A stretch of 64,000 nucleotides of DNA from Streptomyces hyderabadensis. Lineage in GTDB: Bacteria; Actinomycetota; Actinomycetes; Streptomycetales; Streptomycetaceae. The position numbers and the translations under genes were made by a program. Location of the stretch: NCBI RefSeq assembly GCF_020404845.1, contig NZ_JAIOJZ010000028.1:1-64000 (forward strand), in the 5' to 3' direction. Below the pieces are notes generated by a model. The model was not told the origin of the DNA. It did not search any database and saw nothing but the letters and a program-made list of their open reading frames with translations. This document shows, one piece after another, positions 27,051 to 35,228 of this stretch (position 1 is its first letter; the number at the start of each line of letters is the position of its first letter).

Positions 27051-27083
27051 ACGCAACCCCAGGTCGCTGGCCTGGGGTTGCGT
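27051..27083 (+). terminator. Terminator after the AA10 gene
   Basis: Perfect 13-bp stem (27051-27063 with 27071-27083) and a 7-nt loop, 25 nt after the stop codon. Confidence 0.8.
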
Positions 27084-27116
27084 GCGTATCCAAGGGCTTC
27101 GACGTGCCCGTCGCGC

Positions 27117-27468
27117 TCACTTGCCGGCTTCGGGGCCGTACCACTGGAGCGCCTGACCGGTGACAGCTGTCACGCATTCGAAATCCCGGTCGCGGTGCAG
27201 AAGAGTGAGTCCCTGCAATTCGGCTGTGGCGGCCACGACGAGGTCAACAGGCCCGGCGCTGCGGTACTGCCCGCGTTGGGTGAGGATCTCCTGGACCTGC
27301 CAGGCGCGGTCGTAGGCCCTGTCATCGACCGGAACCCAGCCGAAGAGCAGACGCATGTTCTCGATGCCGTGGGCCCTGTCGGCGGCGGAGCGTGCGCCGT
27401 AGAAGAACTCCAGCTCGGTGATGGAGCAGGAGGCGATGAGCCCGGCTGCCGCCGCCCGGTCCCATCCG
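27117..27468 (-). pseudogene. PIN-domain (VapC-type) toxin, N-terminally truncated
   Basis: The minus frame encodes the C-terminal ~115 residues of a PIN nuclease: AAAAGLIASCSITELEFFYG, GPVDLVVAATAELQGLTLLH (second acidic site) and HRDRDFECV. The N-terminal strand with the first catalytic Asp is missing. At about 27465 the sequence switches abruptly to plus-strand MFS transporter code, so a deletion removed the 5' ends of both genes. Confidence 0.65.
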
Positions 27469-27855
27469 GCTGGTCGTCCGGCTGGGGCGCGGCCGGGTGC
27501 TGCTCGCGGGCTGCGCGGTGCAACTGGTGGGCACCGTGATGCTGTTGGCGGTGGCCGCCGGACCGTGGGCGGAGCCGTCGGCAGCCAGCTCGCCGCCGCG
27601 GTTCTGGCTTCCCGCGTGATCTCCGGAACATCGCTCCCCGACGATTCGGGCTTCACCCTCGCGTTCTGGATCGCCACGGCCGTAGCCGCGTCGGGGGCGC
27701 TCTATGCGTTGCTGTCCGGAAAGCGATCGACCACTGAAAAAGAAATCAGCCAGGAATTCGTTGGGGTCGGAGATGGAAGTGATGGAAAAGTAATGGAAGG
27801 GAAAAAGAATGGGCCGACCGCGGGCTCTGTCGACACGGCTGAGTCAACCGGTTGA
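27467..27855 (+). pseudogene. MFS (EmrB/QacA-type) transporter, 3' remnant with frameshift
   Basis: Starting at 27467 one frame reads RLVVRLGRGRVLLAGCAVQL, a transmembrane segment of a 14-helix MFS exporter. After a frame change near 27560-27580 the adjacent frame continues GGAVGSQLAAAVLASRV, SLPDDSGFTLAFWIATAVAA and a charged tail to the stop at 27855. These are the last two or three helices of the transporter; everything before is lost. Confidence 0.6.
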
Positions 27856-27902
27856 GCTCTACCGCGACTGCACCGGTGACACGGAGGACCCAGCAGTAAG
27901 CA

Positions 27903-28180
27903 TGCCGAGGAAGACCCCGCAGGGCTTGGAGACCTGGAGCAGGAGCTGTACTCGGCCGGTGCGGATGCCGCTGAGGTGGAAGCCGGTTCACGTCGACTGC
28001 AGGCGGAAGCCCTGGTCATCAACTCGCTGAGGCACGCAAGCAGTACGCGCTGGTCCAGAGGGACGTGGCTGCCCGTATGGGTGTGAGCATCGCTGGGGTA
28101 TCCCAGGTCGAGCACGGCGAGGTCGCCCACTCTCGATGTCATCGCACGTTACGTCGGAGCGGTCGGCGGCAGCGCTTGGC
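27903..28180 (+). pseudogene. XRE-family HTH (antitoxin-like) gene, frameshifted
   Basis: Three frames each carry one part of the gene: LGDLEQELYSAGADAAEVEA at 27925-27985, then RDVAARMGVSIAGVSQVEHG (HTH recognition helix) at ~28060-28120, then TLDVIARYVGAVGG at ~28130-28170. Intact members read these in one frame. At least two indels are needed. It may have been the antitoxin partner of a lost toxin. Confidence 0.55.
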
Positions 28181-28243
28181 GTGCTCAATGGCTGGGTTGC
28201 TCCGTCATCCGGTCTGAGCCTCGTGGCGCACTTGCCGCCCGTT

Positions 28244-28262
28244 ATGCCATTTTCAATGGCAT
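28244..28262 (+). promoter_or_regulatory. Palindromic operator of the vapBC-type module
   Basis: ATGCCATT-TTC-AATGGCAT forms perfect 8-bp arms around a 3-nt spacer, 10 nt before the antitoxin GTG at 28272. The location suggests autoregulation by the antitoxin-toxin complex. Confidence 0.6.
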
Positions 28263-28271
28263 ACTCGGGGT

Positions 28272-28553
28272 GTGGCTGATGACGACGTTGACTTCCCACC
28301 CGGCGACGGCCCCACCAGTGGTATCTCCGTCACCCTGACCGCCGGAACTCTGCAAGCCATCCGCGAGCGGGTCGGCAAGCGGGGCGTCTCGGCGTACCTG
28401 GAGAAGGCGGCCCAGCGGCAGATCGAGCGGGACAATCTGGACGAGCTGATCGCGGACTTCGACAAGGTGCACGGCCCGGCCGACCCCAAGGCCGTGGCGG
28501 CCAAGCGTGCCCGGCTGACTGGCGACGCTTCAGACTCTGGGGCGACTGCGTGA
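28272..28553 (+). CDS. Antitoxin of a VapBC-type module
   Basis: 93 residues from GTG 28272. The N-terminal part contains SGISVTLTAGTLQAIRERVG, a beta strand and helix of ribbon-helix-helix type, followed by RGVSAYLEKAAQRQIERDNL and a flexible acidic/basic C-terminal tail that would wrap the toxin. The stop overlaps the toxin GTG by 4 nt, the usual TA organisation. Confidence 0.8.
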   Translation: MADDDVDFPPGDGPTSGISVTLTAGTLQAIRERVGKRGVSAYLEKAAQRQIERDNLDELIADFDKVHGPADPKAVAAKRARLTGDASDSGATA

Positions 28554-28948
28554 GCGGTGCCCTGGTCCTGGACAGCGAGGGCCTGGCGAAGGCCGTACAG
28601 CGTGATCGGGAAATCCACGAGTGGCTGACGGCGGCTCGCGACGCGGACCTGCCCGTGGTCACGTCAGCTGCCGTGCTGGTCGAGGTGATCCACCCGAAGA
28701 TCAACGACGCCGCGCTGAAGTGGACCCTGTCCCGCCTGGCCGTCGAGCCGGTGACCCAGGCCGTCGCGCACTCCGCTGCCGCCTTGCTACGGGCAGCGGG
28801 GCTGCACGGCCACAAGTACGCCATCGACGCCATGCTGTGCGCGACCGCCTTGCAGCATCCCGGCCGGGTGACGATTCTGACTTCGGACTTCGAAGACATC
28901 AGGCTGCTCACTGCCGGGCATCCGCGCCTGAGCACCGAGAAGGTCTGA
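28550..28948 (+). CDS. PIN-domain toxin (VapC family)
   Basis: 132 residues from GTG 28550. The first catalytic Asp is in ALVLDSEGLAK, a second acidic residue in AAVLVEVIHPK, and the third and fourth acidic sites in KYAIDAMLCATAL and TILTSDFEDIRLL. It is a full-length PIN ribonuclease, predicted to cut tRNA or rRNA when not held by the antitoxin. It is the only intact toxin-antitoxin pair in this decayed region. Confidence 0.85.
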   Translation: MSGALVLDSEGLAKAVQRDREIHEWLTAARDADLPVVTSAAVLVEVIHPKINDAALKWTLSRLAVEPVTQAVAHSAAALLRAAGLHGHKYAIDAMLCATALQHPGRVTILTSDFEDIRLLTAGHPRLSTEKV

Positions 28949-29250
28949 GCCGCTGCCATCTCCGTCTCCACATCCTCCCCCGGCGGCGCCATCTCGGAGC
29001 GCAGCAGGGATTCCAGACATCTCGCTCAGGTGGGTCAGGACCGCCTGCCGACCCCGGTAGCGTCCGACGTAACGGCGGGCCTGGGCGGCGAAGAACGGCA
29101 CGGTGCCGTCGTTCAGCACAGCGTTTGGGTCCTCTCCGAAGTCGTTCTGCCCGGATCAGCCTGCCCATGCCTATGACACCGGGCCCGGAACGAGGGAGGT
29201 CGCACGACGCCTGCTGTGCGGCCTGGCATGGAGGGGTCCGGAAATGACTG
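28949..29250. other. Gap with an unidentified minus-strand remnant
   Basis: No convincing complete gene. A minus frame around 28990-29140 encodes LNDGTVPFFAAQARRYVGRY and GRQAVLTHLSEMSGI, which looks protein-like but was not recognised and lacks a good start. Confidence 0.3.
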
Positions 29251-29274
29251 AGGCCCAGGTCGTGACCTGGGCCT
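29251..29274. terminator. Hairpin beside the duplicated tRNA end
   Basis: AGGCCCAGGTC and GACCTGGGCCT pair around a 2-nt centre. It closely resembles the terminator beside the intact tRNA-Gly (33425-33451) and probably was the original terminator before the island inserted. Confidence 0.6.
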
Positions 29275-29278
29275 TCTT

Positions 29279-29326
29279 CATGGAGCGGGTGACGAGAATC
29301 GAACTCGCGCTCTCAGCTTGGGAAGC
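29279..29326 (-). repeat. Attachment-site copy: duplicated 3' part of tRNA-Gly
   Basis: 48 bp identical to 33455-33502, which covers the 3' 46 nt of the tRNA-Gly(CCC) gene plus two flanking bases. Such partial tRNA duplications are the footprint of tyrosine-recombinase integration. Together with 33455-33502 it bounds a ~4.2 kb island. Confidence 0.85.
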
Positions 29327-29721
29327 GACGGCGCTCGATGGGCGCCCAGGTCCCTGACCTGCAGCGTAAGGACCCACGGGGTCGGCCAGTGAGGCGCTGA
29401 CCGACCGCTCTTGCCCCGCTGCGACCAGGCACGGGCCAGGACGGTGTGTATCCGGCTGTTGCGCTCGGCGGTGGCGAAAAGGTCCCCTCGCAGTCCTCGC
29501 CCGACTTCGGGTGCCGCGCCGACGTCACCCAGGGCCCAGTTCACTCCTACCGCGTAGAGGCCGGCCTCTGGCGGCGAGATGCGAAACAGCTGGTCTGCGG
29601 GGGCGATGCAGGGAGTCGGCATTCCCGCGTTCCGGGCGTCGGAGGTCATGTCCAGGGCCTGGCCGCAGTCACCCGTTCGTGAGGCCGCGGTGGCTGGCCG
29701 GCCCTCAATCGGGCAGATCAC
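29327..29721 (-). CDS. Hypothetical protein at the island edge (uncertain)
   Basis: A minus frame from GTG 29721 (or an internal ATG near 29646) encodes MTSDARNAGMPTPCIAPADQ, then ISPPEAGLYAVGVNWALGDV, and runs into the duplicated tRNA end, where it loses any natural terminus. It has no recognised domain. It may be a gene remnant truncated by the att site. Confidence 0.3.
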
Positions 29722-29802
29722 GAAGCCGCACAGGAGCTAGTGCCGCATCAGAGGAACGTTTGCCCTGCCGGCGTCCCTGCCCGGGTCAGGGTGGAGTCCC
29801 TC

Positions 29803-29848
29803 GTGATACGTTCCTGCCGCCGTGCACTGCTGCGAACTGAGGAGGTGA
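29803..29848 (+). promoter_or_regulatory. Promoter and possible leader peptide upstream of the hydrolase
   Basis: TGATACGTT (29803-29811) resembles an extended -10 box. Ten nt later GTG 29822 opens an eight-codon frame MHCCELRR followed by TGA (29846-29848), overlapping AGGAGG. A stem-capable stretch follows before the hydrolase start at 29938. This could be an attenuating leader; no family was recognised. Confidence 0.35.
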
Positions 29849-29937
29849 GACCGATCAACGCTGTGACAGGTCGGGCCTCCCTCCCTCGCATGGCCTAGGG
29901 AGTGCCCGCAGAGGCATCCCGAAAGGCATGAATCGCT

Positions 29938-30669
29938 ATGCGCTTCATATCTGAGGCGTCGTCCGACGGCGTCCGCGAACAGCTCTTCACCCTCGGCGAG
30001 ATTCCTGGCGTGTTGTGGACGCCGGAATGTGCCGCCACCACTCGTCCGCTCGTCTTGATGGGACACGGTGGCGGTCAGCACAAGAAGGCCCCTGACCTCG
30101 TGGCGCGTGCACGCCGCTTCGTGACCGAATGCGGGTTCGCGGTCGTGGCCGTCGACGTTCCCGCCCATGGCGACCGGCCGAAGGTTGAGGAGTACGACCG
30201 GATCGCGACGGAGAACCAGGCTCGCGTGGAAGCCGGTGAAGAATTGGCCCCGCTGATCGCCGACTTCCAGGCGCTCGTGGCCCGCCAGACTGTGCCGGAA
30301 TGGCGGGCGGTCCTGGACGCGGTTCAGCAACTTGAGCACGTTGGCGCCGGCCCGGTGGGCTACTGGGGGGTTTCGCTGGGATGCGGACTCGGTGTTCCCT
30401 TCGTCGCTGCCGAACCGCGCGTTCGCGCGGCGGTACTTGGCTTGGGCGGGGCGCTGGCGTCGGCCGAGGCCGCCGCGCGGATCACGGTTCCAGTGGAGTT
30501 CTTGGTGCAGTGGGACGATGAGCGGGTGCCGAGGGTTCAGAGCTTGGCGCTGTTCGACGCCTTGGCATCGGCCGAGAAAACGTTGCACGCCAACCCCGGC
30601 AAGCACGGGGAGATCCCGGCATTCGAGCTGGAGAGCACGTTGAGGTTCTTCGCCCGGCACCTCGGCTGA
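29938..30669 (+). CDS. Alpha/beta hydrolase (dienelactone-hydrolase-like)
   Basis: 243 residues from ATG 29938. The oxyanion region is LVLMGHGGGQHKK, the nucleophile elbow GYWGVSLGCGLG (Ser at about residue 147), the acid QWDDERVP and the catalytic His NPGKHGEIP. It is a soluble serine hydrolase of unknown substrate. It is the only intact enzyme gene in the first half of the tRNA-bounded island. Confidence 0.82.
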   Translation: MRFISEASSDGVREQLFTLGEIPGVLWTPECAATTRPLVLMGHGGGQHKKAPDLVARARRFVTECGFAVVAVDVPAHGDRPKVEEYDRIATENQARVEAGEELAPLIADFQALVARQTVPEWRAVLDAVQQLEHVGAGPVGYWGVSLGCGLGVPFVAAEPRVRAAVLGLGGALASAEAAARITVPVEFLVQWDDERVPRVQSLALFDALASAEKTLHANPGKHGEIPAFELESTLRFFARHLG

Positions 30670-30758
30670 TCCCGCCGACTGCAGTCCGCGACGTGCCGAT
30701 CGGGGGCCCGGATCCCGATCGGCACGTTCGCTGCAACTGGTCGGAGTGGCCGACACAA

Positions 30759-31185
30759 CATGGACGGCTTCGACTCGCTGCACCCGAAAGTACAAGGGCG
30801 GCCGGCCGAAGACCTTCACGCTGCCCGAGCGGCGCGAGACCGAGAAGATCGCGAAGTCGAAGCCAGCCGACCGAGCACAAACTGACGTTCTCCACCCGGG
30901 GCCCGAGCAAGCCGGCGGACTTCCTGGTTGCCGAGGGGATGGTCGACGACATCAGCCACGAGGGCCTGCGCATCCTGCTCCGCGCGGAGGGCGTCTCCTG
31001 CAACGCCTGAAGGCCTGGAAGACCTCCCGCGATCCGGACTACGCAGCCAAGAAGGCCGGGATCGAGCACCTCTGCGCGACTCCCGACCGCGAGGTCATAC
31101 CCAAGGGCGGCGAGCCCGAAGTGATCTACTGCGTAGACGAGTTCGTGCCGCTCAGCCTGACGCCGGCGGGAGTACGACGCCTGTA
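30759..31185 (+). pseudogene. IS630-family transposase, frameshifted fragment
   Basis: Segments of an IS630 transposase lie in alternating frames: RKYKGGRPKTFTLPERRETE (30785-30860), then FSTRGPSKPADFLVAEGMVD and SHEGLRILLRAEGVS (30890-31000), then TSRDPDYAAKKAGIEHL and EVIYCVDEFVPLSL (31020-31160). The last contains the first catalytic Asp (CVDEF). At least two indels separate them and the catalytic C-terminal half (second Asp, Glu) is missing. It is a dead IS inside the island. Confidence 0.75.
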
Positions 31186-31271
31186 TGAGCGGCGCAATGC
31201 AGGCGAGCGGCCTCATGATGGCCTGTCGTGGGCACGGCTCTTCGCGAGGCACTGGGAGACCTGGTGCCTGC

Positions 31272-32168
31272 CTAGCGGTTCAGCACTTCCCCGAGCACGT
31301 CGTCCACCGGGGTGGCGCTCACGCCGAGGATCTTTTCGGTCTCGGAGTAGTCGATGACGAACGGCCGGCCGGGCTTGGTGAGTACTTCGTGCATCTCCGC
31401 CCAGAACGGATCGGTGAACGCCAGCAGGGTCAGGTCGCGTTCGGTCAGCTCTTCCATCCGTGGTTCCGGGGCATCCGCGAGATCGGCGAGTCGCCCGGCC
31501 AGTTCCCGCACCGACAGGGTCGTGGTGGGGGCGTGCCAGGCACGGCCGTACGCCTGCTCGTTGCGGCTCGCGGCGACCAGTGTGCGTGCGGTGTCGCCGA
31601 TCGCCGAGTAGCTGTGCGGCACATCGAGTTCCTGCGGCACCAGGGCCAGCCTGCCTTCCAGGACTTGCCGCTGCACCATGAGGCTGAACACCGAGAAGGC
31701 GCCGGCGCCGTAGAACTGGGCGGCCCGCACCTCGGTGACCTTCACCCCCGAGGCCGCGGCTTCCTCCCAGACCCGCGCCCTGGCCCGACCCTTGGGCCCG
31801 GTCGCCGCCAGGGGGAAGTCCGGCCTGATCGGCCCGCTCACCGGACCGTAGGCGTAGAGGTTGCCGAGCATGACGTACGCGGCCCCGGTACGCCGCGCCG
31901 CGCCGAGGAGCGATGCCGACAGGATGGGGAACTGCTCGGGCCAGCGGTGGTACGGCGGAGCGGCCGTGGTGAACAGGGTGTCCGCCCCCTCTGTCAGTTC
32001 GGTGAGCCGATCGGTGTCGGTCGCGTCCGCGGCGACCTTGTCGACGAGCGGGTGGTCGGGCCCGCCGCCGGTCCGGCTGATCATCCGCACCCGCTCGCCG
32101 TCTTCGGCGAGAAGCAGAGCGGTCTTCGACGCCGCGGCCCCACGTCCCACGATCACATGAGATTTCAT
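31272..32168 (-). CDS. NAD(P)-dependent epimerase/dehydratase family protein
   Basis: 298 residues from ATG 32168. The N-terminal nucleotide-binding strand reads HVIVGRGAAASKTALLLAEDG, a variant of GxxGxxG. LGNLYAYGPVSGPI matches the YxxxK-region of extended SDRs, although the Lys is not obvious. The body resembles NAD(P)H-binding epimerases acting on small sugars or quinones. It is divergently transcribed from an AraC-type regulator, which probably controls it. Confidence 0.8.
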   Translation of the reverse strand: MKSHVIVGRGAAASKTALLLAEDGERVRMISRTGGGPDHPLVDKVAADATDTDRLTELTEGADTLFTTAAPPYHRWPEQFPILSASLLGAARRTGAAYVMLGNLYAYGPVSGPIRPDFPLAATGPKGRARARVWEEAAASGVKVTEVRAAQFYGAGAFSVFSLMVQRQVLEGRLALVPQELDVPHSYSAIGDTARTLVAASRNEQAYGRAWHAPTTTLSVRELAGRLADLADAPEPRMEELTERDLTLLAFTDPFWAEMHEVLTKPGRPFVIDYSETEKILGVSATPVDDVLGEVLNR

Positions 32169-32195
32169 GCGGACCACGGTGCCGCTGCCCGGCCT

Positions 32196-32218
32196 CGTGG
32201 AATAGTGGCCACAATGCC
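32196..32218. promoter_or_regulatory. Possible operator between the epimerase and AraC genes
   Basis: ATAGTGGCCACAAT contains a GTGGCCAC palindrome in the 71-bp divergent promoter region. It may bind the adjacent regulator. Confidence 0.35.
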
Positions 32219-32239
32219 AACCATCCGGAGGTTCTGGCC

Positions 32240-33187
32240 ATGCATCGCGTCGCCGCGGTCGTCGTGCCGCCGGTACTGAGCTTCGACGTCTCGATCCCGC
32301 TCATGGTCTTCCACAACGTGGAGCACTACGACGTGCGGGTGTGTACGGCGCGCCCCGGCCCGACGCCGACCGTCGGCGGCCCCGACATCGTGGTGCCGGA
32401 CGGCCTGGACGCGATGGCGGGCGCCGACACGGTGATCGCCGTCGGCAGCGGCGGCGAGCAGGCTCCTCCGGAGGTCCTCGACGCCCTGCGGAAAGCCGCC
32501 GCCACCGGCGCCCGCATCGCCTCGCTGTGTACGGGGGCGTTCGTACTGGCCCAGGCCGGCCTGCTCGACGGGCGCCGCGCCACCACCCACTGGGGACTGG
32601 CCGACGACCTCGCCGCTCGCTTCCCGGCCGTCGACGTCCAGCCCGACCTCCTCTTCGTCGAGGACGGCGGCATCTTCACCTCGGCGGGGGCCGCGGCCGC
32701 CATCGACCTGTGCCTGCATCTGGTCAGGGTCGACCACGGCGCGGCGGCCGCCAACACGGCCGCGCGGCTCGCGGTCGTCCCTCCCGTACGGCCGGGCGGC
32801 CAGTCCCAGTTCATCGAGACCCCGCTGCCGCCGGAGCGCGGCACCTCACTCGCCGCCACCCGCGCCTGGGCGCTCGAACGCCTCGATCGCCCGCTCACCC
32901 TGGCCGACCTGGCCGGTCACGCCAGGACGAGCGTGCGCACCCTGACCCGGCGCTTCCACGCGGAGACCGGCCTGAGCCCTCTCCAATGGCTGCTGCACCG
33001 GCGCATCGACCGGGCCAGAGAGCTGTTGGAGACCACCGAGCTGCCCATGGACCAGGTGGCCGGGAAGAGCGGTCTGGGCAGCGCGGACTCCCTGCGCAAG
33101 CACATGGTCGGCCGGGTCGGACTCACGCCCACGGCCTATCGCGCGAGCTTCAGCCGGCAGGTCGACCACCCGGCCGGGGCCACGTGA
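32240..33187 (+). CDS. GlxA-type AraC family transcriptional regulator
   Basis: 315 residues from ATG 32240. The N-terminal half is a DJ-1/PfpI (GATase1-like) domain with ASLCTGAFVLAQAGLLDGRR and TTHWGLADDLAARFP. The C-terminal ~90 residues are an AraC HTH pair: LTLADLAGHARTSVRTLTRR and LPMDQVAGKSGLGSADSLRK. Such proteins activate adjacent dehydrogenase genes in response to small metabolites. Divergent from the epimerase gene. Confidence 0.9.
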   Translation: MHRVAAVVVPPVLSFDVSIPLMVFHNVEHYDVRVCTARPGPTPTVGGPDIVVPDGLDAMAGADTVIAVGSGGEQAPPEVLDALRKAAATGARIASLCTGAFVLAQAGLLDGRRATTHWGLADDLAARFPAVDVQPDLLFVEDGGIFTSAGAAAAIDLCLHLVRVDHGAAAANTAARLAVVPPVRPGGQSQFIETPLPPERGTSLAATRAWALERLDRPLTLADLAGHARTSVRTLTRRFHAETGLSPLQWLLHRRIDRARELLETTELPMDQVAGKSGLGSADSLRKHMVGRVGLTPTAYRASFSRQVDHPAGAT

Positions 33188-33346
33188 CGAGCCGCTAGCG
33201 CTGCGCCCGCCGCCAGCGGGGCCGAAGCACCGCATGGGGCTTCAACGCAGGGCGTGGCGGATCTTCAAGCGTCCGTACCCCATGCCCCCATTCCGGGTTG
33301 CTCCTCCGGAAGCGAGGCCAGAGCGCACCCGAGTTCGCCACTGACG

Positions 33347-33390
33347 GCACGCCGAGAGCACGCCGAGAGCACGCTGAGGGCACGCTGAGG
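33347..33390. repeat. Four 11-bp direct repeats
   Basis: GCACGCCGAGA occurs twice and GCACGCTGAGG twice, head to tail with 11-bp period. They lie between the AraC gene and the tRNA terminator, at the inner end of the island. Short direct repeats beside an att core can be integrase arm sites (inference). Confidence 0.6.
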
Positions 33391-33424
33391 GCGCGCCGCC
33401 CCTTGTTCGGACTAGGCAACAAGT

Positions 33425-33451
33425 AAGGCCCAAGTCGCTGACTTGGGCCTT
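33425..33451 (-). terminator. Terminator of the tRNA-Gly gene
   Basis: Perfect 12-bp stem (33425-33436 with 33440-33451) and a GCT loop, directly 3' of the tRNA. Confidence 0.8.
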
Positions 33452-33454
33452 CTC

Positions 33455-33502
33455 CATGGAGCGGGTGACGAGAATCGAACTCGCGCTCTCAGCTTGGGAA
33501 GC
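33455..33502 (-). repeat. Attachment-site copy within the intact tRNA-Gly
   Basis: 48 bp identical to 29279-29326. This copy keeps the tRNA complete. Confidence 0.85.
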
Positions 33503-33530
33503 TGATGTTCTACCATTAAACTACACCCGC
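33457..33530 (-). tRNA. tRNA-Gly (anticodon CCC)
   Basis: 74 nt on the minus strand with encoded CCA. The acceptor stem pairs GCGGGTG with CACCCGC. The D loop holds TTTAATGGTAGAAC, the anticodon stem CAGC/GCTG encloses TTCCCAA (anticodon CCC), and the T arm has GAGTTCGATTCTC. It is the integration target of the island to its left in plus coordinates. Confidence 0.95.
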
Positions 33531-33803
33531 GTAAGACGCCGACCGAGGTCGGTGCCTGGACGCTCGCTCACTCTACCCCATGCCCGGCCCCCGGTGTTCG
33601 CGCCGTGGGGCCGGTGGTCGTTCCGGGGTGCGGATGCGGCTGCGGGGGCGCGGGGTTGGGGCGTACCGTGAGGGCCCTGGAGAGGGTGTGCGCGAGGGCG
33701 GAGTGCCGCCTGGAGAGTCGTCTCTTTCATCCCGTACTGTGGCTTTTGTCGTCAGGGTAGTTCAGCCAGACGCGGCTCTTGGGGAAGGGACTTGAAGGAC
33801 TTG
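33531..33803. other. Intergenic region before the Zn-ribbon gene
   Basis: No supported gene. It must hold the tRNA-Gly promoter (minus strand) and the promoter of the small gene at 33804 (plus strand; TACTGT near 33736 is a candidate -10). Confidence 0.35.
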
Positions 33804-33962
33804 ATGGAGCGCACCGTCGTCCGCTGTGCCGATGGGCACGTGTTCACCGCCACCTCGTTCCCGATGCAGCAGGCCGAGCGACTCGGCCCCGGTCGGCTCG
33901 TCCGATGTCCGCGGTGTGCGCGGCTGCGGAGCGCCGTGCCGGTGGGTGCGGAGAAGCGGTAG
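33804..33962 (+). CDS. Small zinc-ribbon-like protein
   Basis: 52 residues from ATG 33804, with GAAGG 6 nt upstream. The sequence has TVVRCADGHVFTATS and, 20 residues later, RLVRCPRCARLR: one Cys plus His followed by a CxxC pair, suggesting a zinc ribbon. It is found before dcd, so it could be co-expressed with nucleotide metabolism. The function is unknown. Confidence 0.6.
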   Translation: MERTVVRCADGHVFTATSFPMQQAERLGPGRLVRCPRCARLRSAVPVGAEKR

Positions 33963-34040
33963 CACAGACGCAGAGCGAGATCGGGCGCGCGGCGCGGCGG
34001 CGGTTGTCGCTGCTCCGCGCGCCTTGCGTATCCTCGGTGC

Positions 34041-34616
34041 GTGCTTCTCTCAGACAAGGACATCCGGGCCGAGATCGACCACGGGCGGGTGCGGATCGAT
34101 CCCTTCGACGACTCCATGGTGCAGCCGTCGAGCATCGACGTGCGTCTCGACCGCTACTTCCGGGTGTTCGAGAATCACCGGTACCCGCACATCGACCCCT
34201 CGGTCGAGCAGGTGGACCTGACCCGGCTGGTGGAGCCGGAGGGCGACGAGCCGTTCATCCTGCACCCCGGCGAGTTCGTGCTGGCCAGTACGTACGAGGT
34301 CATCACCCTCCCCGACGACCTGGCGTCCCGCCTGGAGGGGAAGAGTTCGCTCGGGCGGCTCGGGCTGGTCACGCACTCCACCGCCGGGTTCATCGACCCG
34401 GGCTTCTCGGGGCACGTGACGCTGGAGCTGAGCAATCTCGCGACCCTCCCGATCAAGCTGTGGCCGGGGATGAAGATCGGGCAGCTGTGCATGTTCCGGC
34501 TCACCTCGCCGGCCGAGCACCCGTACGGGAGCGAGCGCTACGGGTCCCGTTACCAGGGGCAGCGGGGGCCGACCGCCTCCCGGTCCTTCCTCAATTTCCA
34601 CCGGACCCAGGTCTGA
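34041..34616 (+). CDS. dcd: dCTP deaminase
   Basis: 191 residues from GTG 34041. Family signatures: [42 protein letters not shown] (catalytic Glu region lies in [16 protein letters not shown]) and [11 protein letters not shown]. It deaminates dCTP to dUTP in the pathway to dTTP and forms a homotrimer. Confidence 0.96.
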   Translation: MLLSDKDIRAEIDHGRVRIDPFDDSMVQPSSIDVRLDRYFRVFENHRYPHIDPSVEQVDLTRLVEPEGDEPFILHPGEFVLASTYEVITLPDDLASRLEGKSSLGRLGLVTHSTAGFIDPGFSGHVTLELSNLATLPIKLWPGMKIGQLCMFRLTSPAEHPYGSERYGSRYQGQRGPTASRSFLNFHRTQV

Positions 34617-34650
34617 ACCCAGTGACGAGCAGGATGAGCAGGACACGCGC

Positions 34651-35148
34651 ATGAGTGATGTTCGGGAGAATCTGACCTACGAGCAGTTCGGCGTCGCCGT
34701 GCGCGAACTCGCGCAGGCCGTCGCCGACGACGGGTACGAGCCGGACATAGTGCTCTCCATCGCCCGCGGGGGCGTCTTCGTCGCCGGCGGGCTGGCGTAC
34801 GCGCTCGACTGCAAGAACATCCACCTGGTGAACGTGGAGTTCTACACCGGGGTCGGGACCACGCTCGACATGCCCGTCATGCTCGCGCCGGTCCCGAACG
34901 TCATCGACTTCTCCGACAAGAAGGTCCTGATCACCGACGACGTCGCCGACACCGGCAAGACGCTCAAGCTGGTGCGGGACTTCTGCCTGGACACGGTCGC
35001 CGAGGTGCGCAGCGCGGTGATCTATGAGAAGTCCCACTCCCTCGTGCGGTGCGAGTACGTGTGGAAGCGGACCGATGAGTGGATCAACTTCCCGTGGTCC
35101 GTTCAGCCGCCCGTCGTGCGGCGGCAGGGGCAGGTGCTGGACGCCTGA
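34651..35148 (+). CDS. Phosphoribosyltransferase
   Basis: 165 residues from ATG 34651. The PRPP-binding loop is KVLITDDVADTGKTLKLV, and the N-terminal SIARGGVFVAGGLAYAL is the pyrophosphate loop. The short length fits purine-type (xanthine/hypoxanthine) phosphoribosyltransferases. It is 34 nt after dcd, so probably in the same transcript; a bidirectional terminator follows. Confidence 0.88.
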   Translation: MSDVRENLTYEQFGVAVRELAQAVADDGYEPDIVLSIARGGVFVAGGLAYALDCKNIHLVNVEFYTGVGTTLDMPVMLAPVPNVIDFSDKKVLITDDVADTGKTLKLVRDFCLDTVAEVRSAVIYEKSHSLVRCEYVWKRTDEWINFPWSVQPPVVRRQGQVLDA

Positions 35149-35170
35149 CCGGCCGATCGGCGCCAACGCG

Positions 35171-35205
35171 AAGGGCCCCGGCGTGACGTGCACGCCGGGG
35201 CCCTT
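35171..35205. terminator. Bidirectional hairpin terminator
   Basis: A 15-bp stem (35171-35185 with 35191-35205) between convergent genes, with A and T runs at its outer ends. Confidence 0.85.
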
Positions 35206-35228
35206 TCCGTATGTCTGTGTGCCCGCGG

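Noticed and set aside
33242-33457. Minus-strand ORF beginning inside the tRNA-Gly flank
   Set aside because: It consists of the tRNA terminator and direct repeats; composition is not protein-like.
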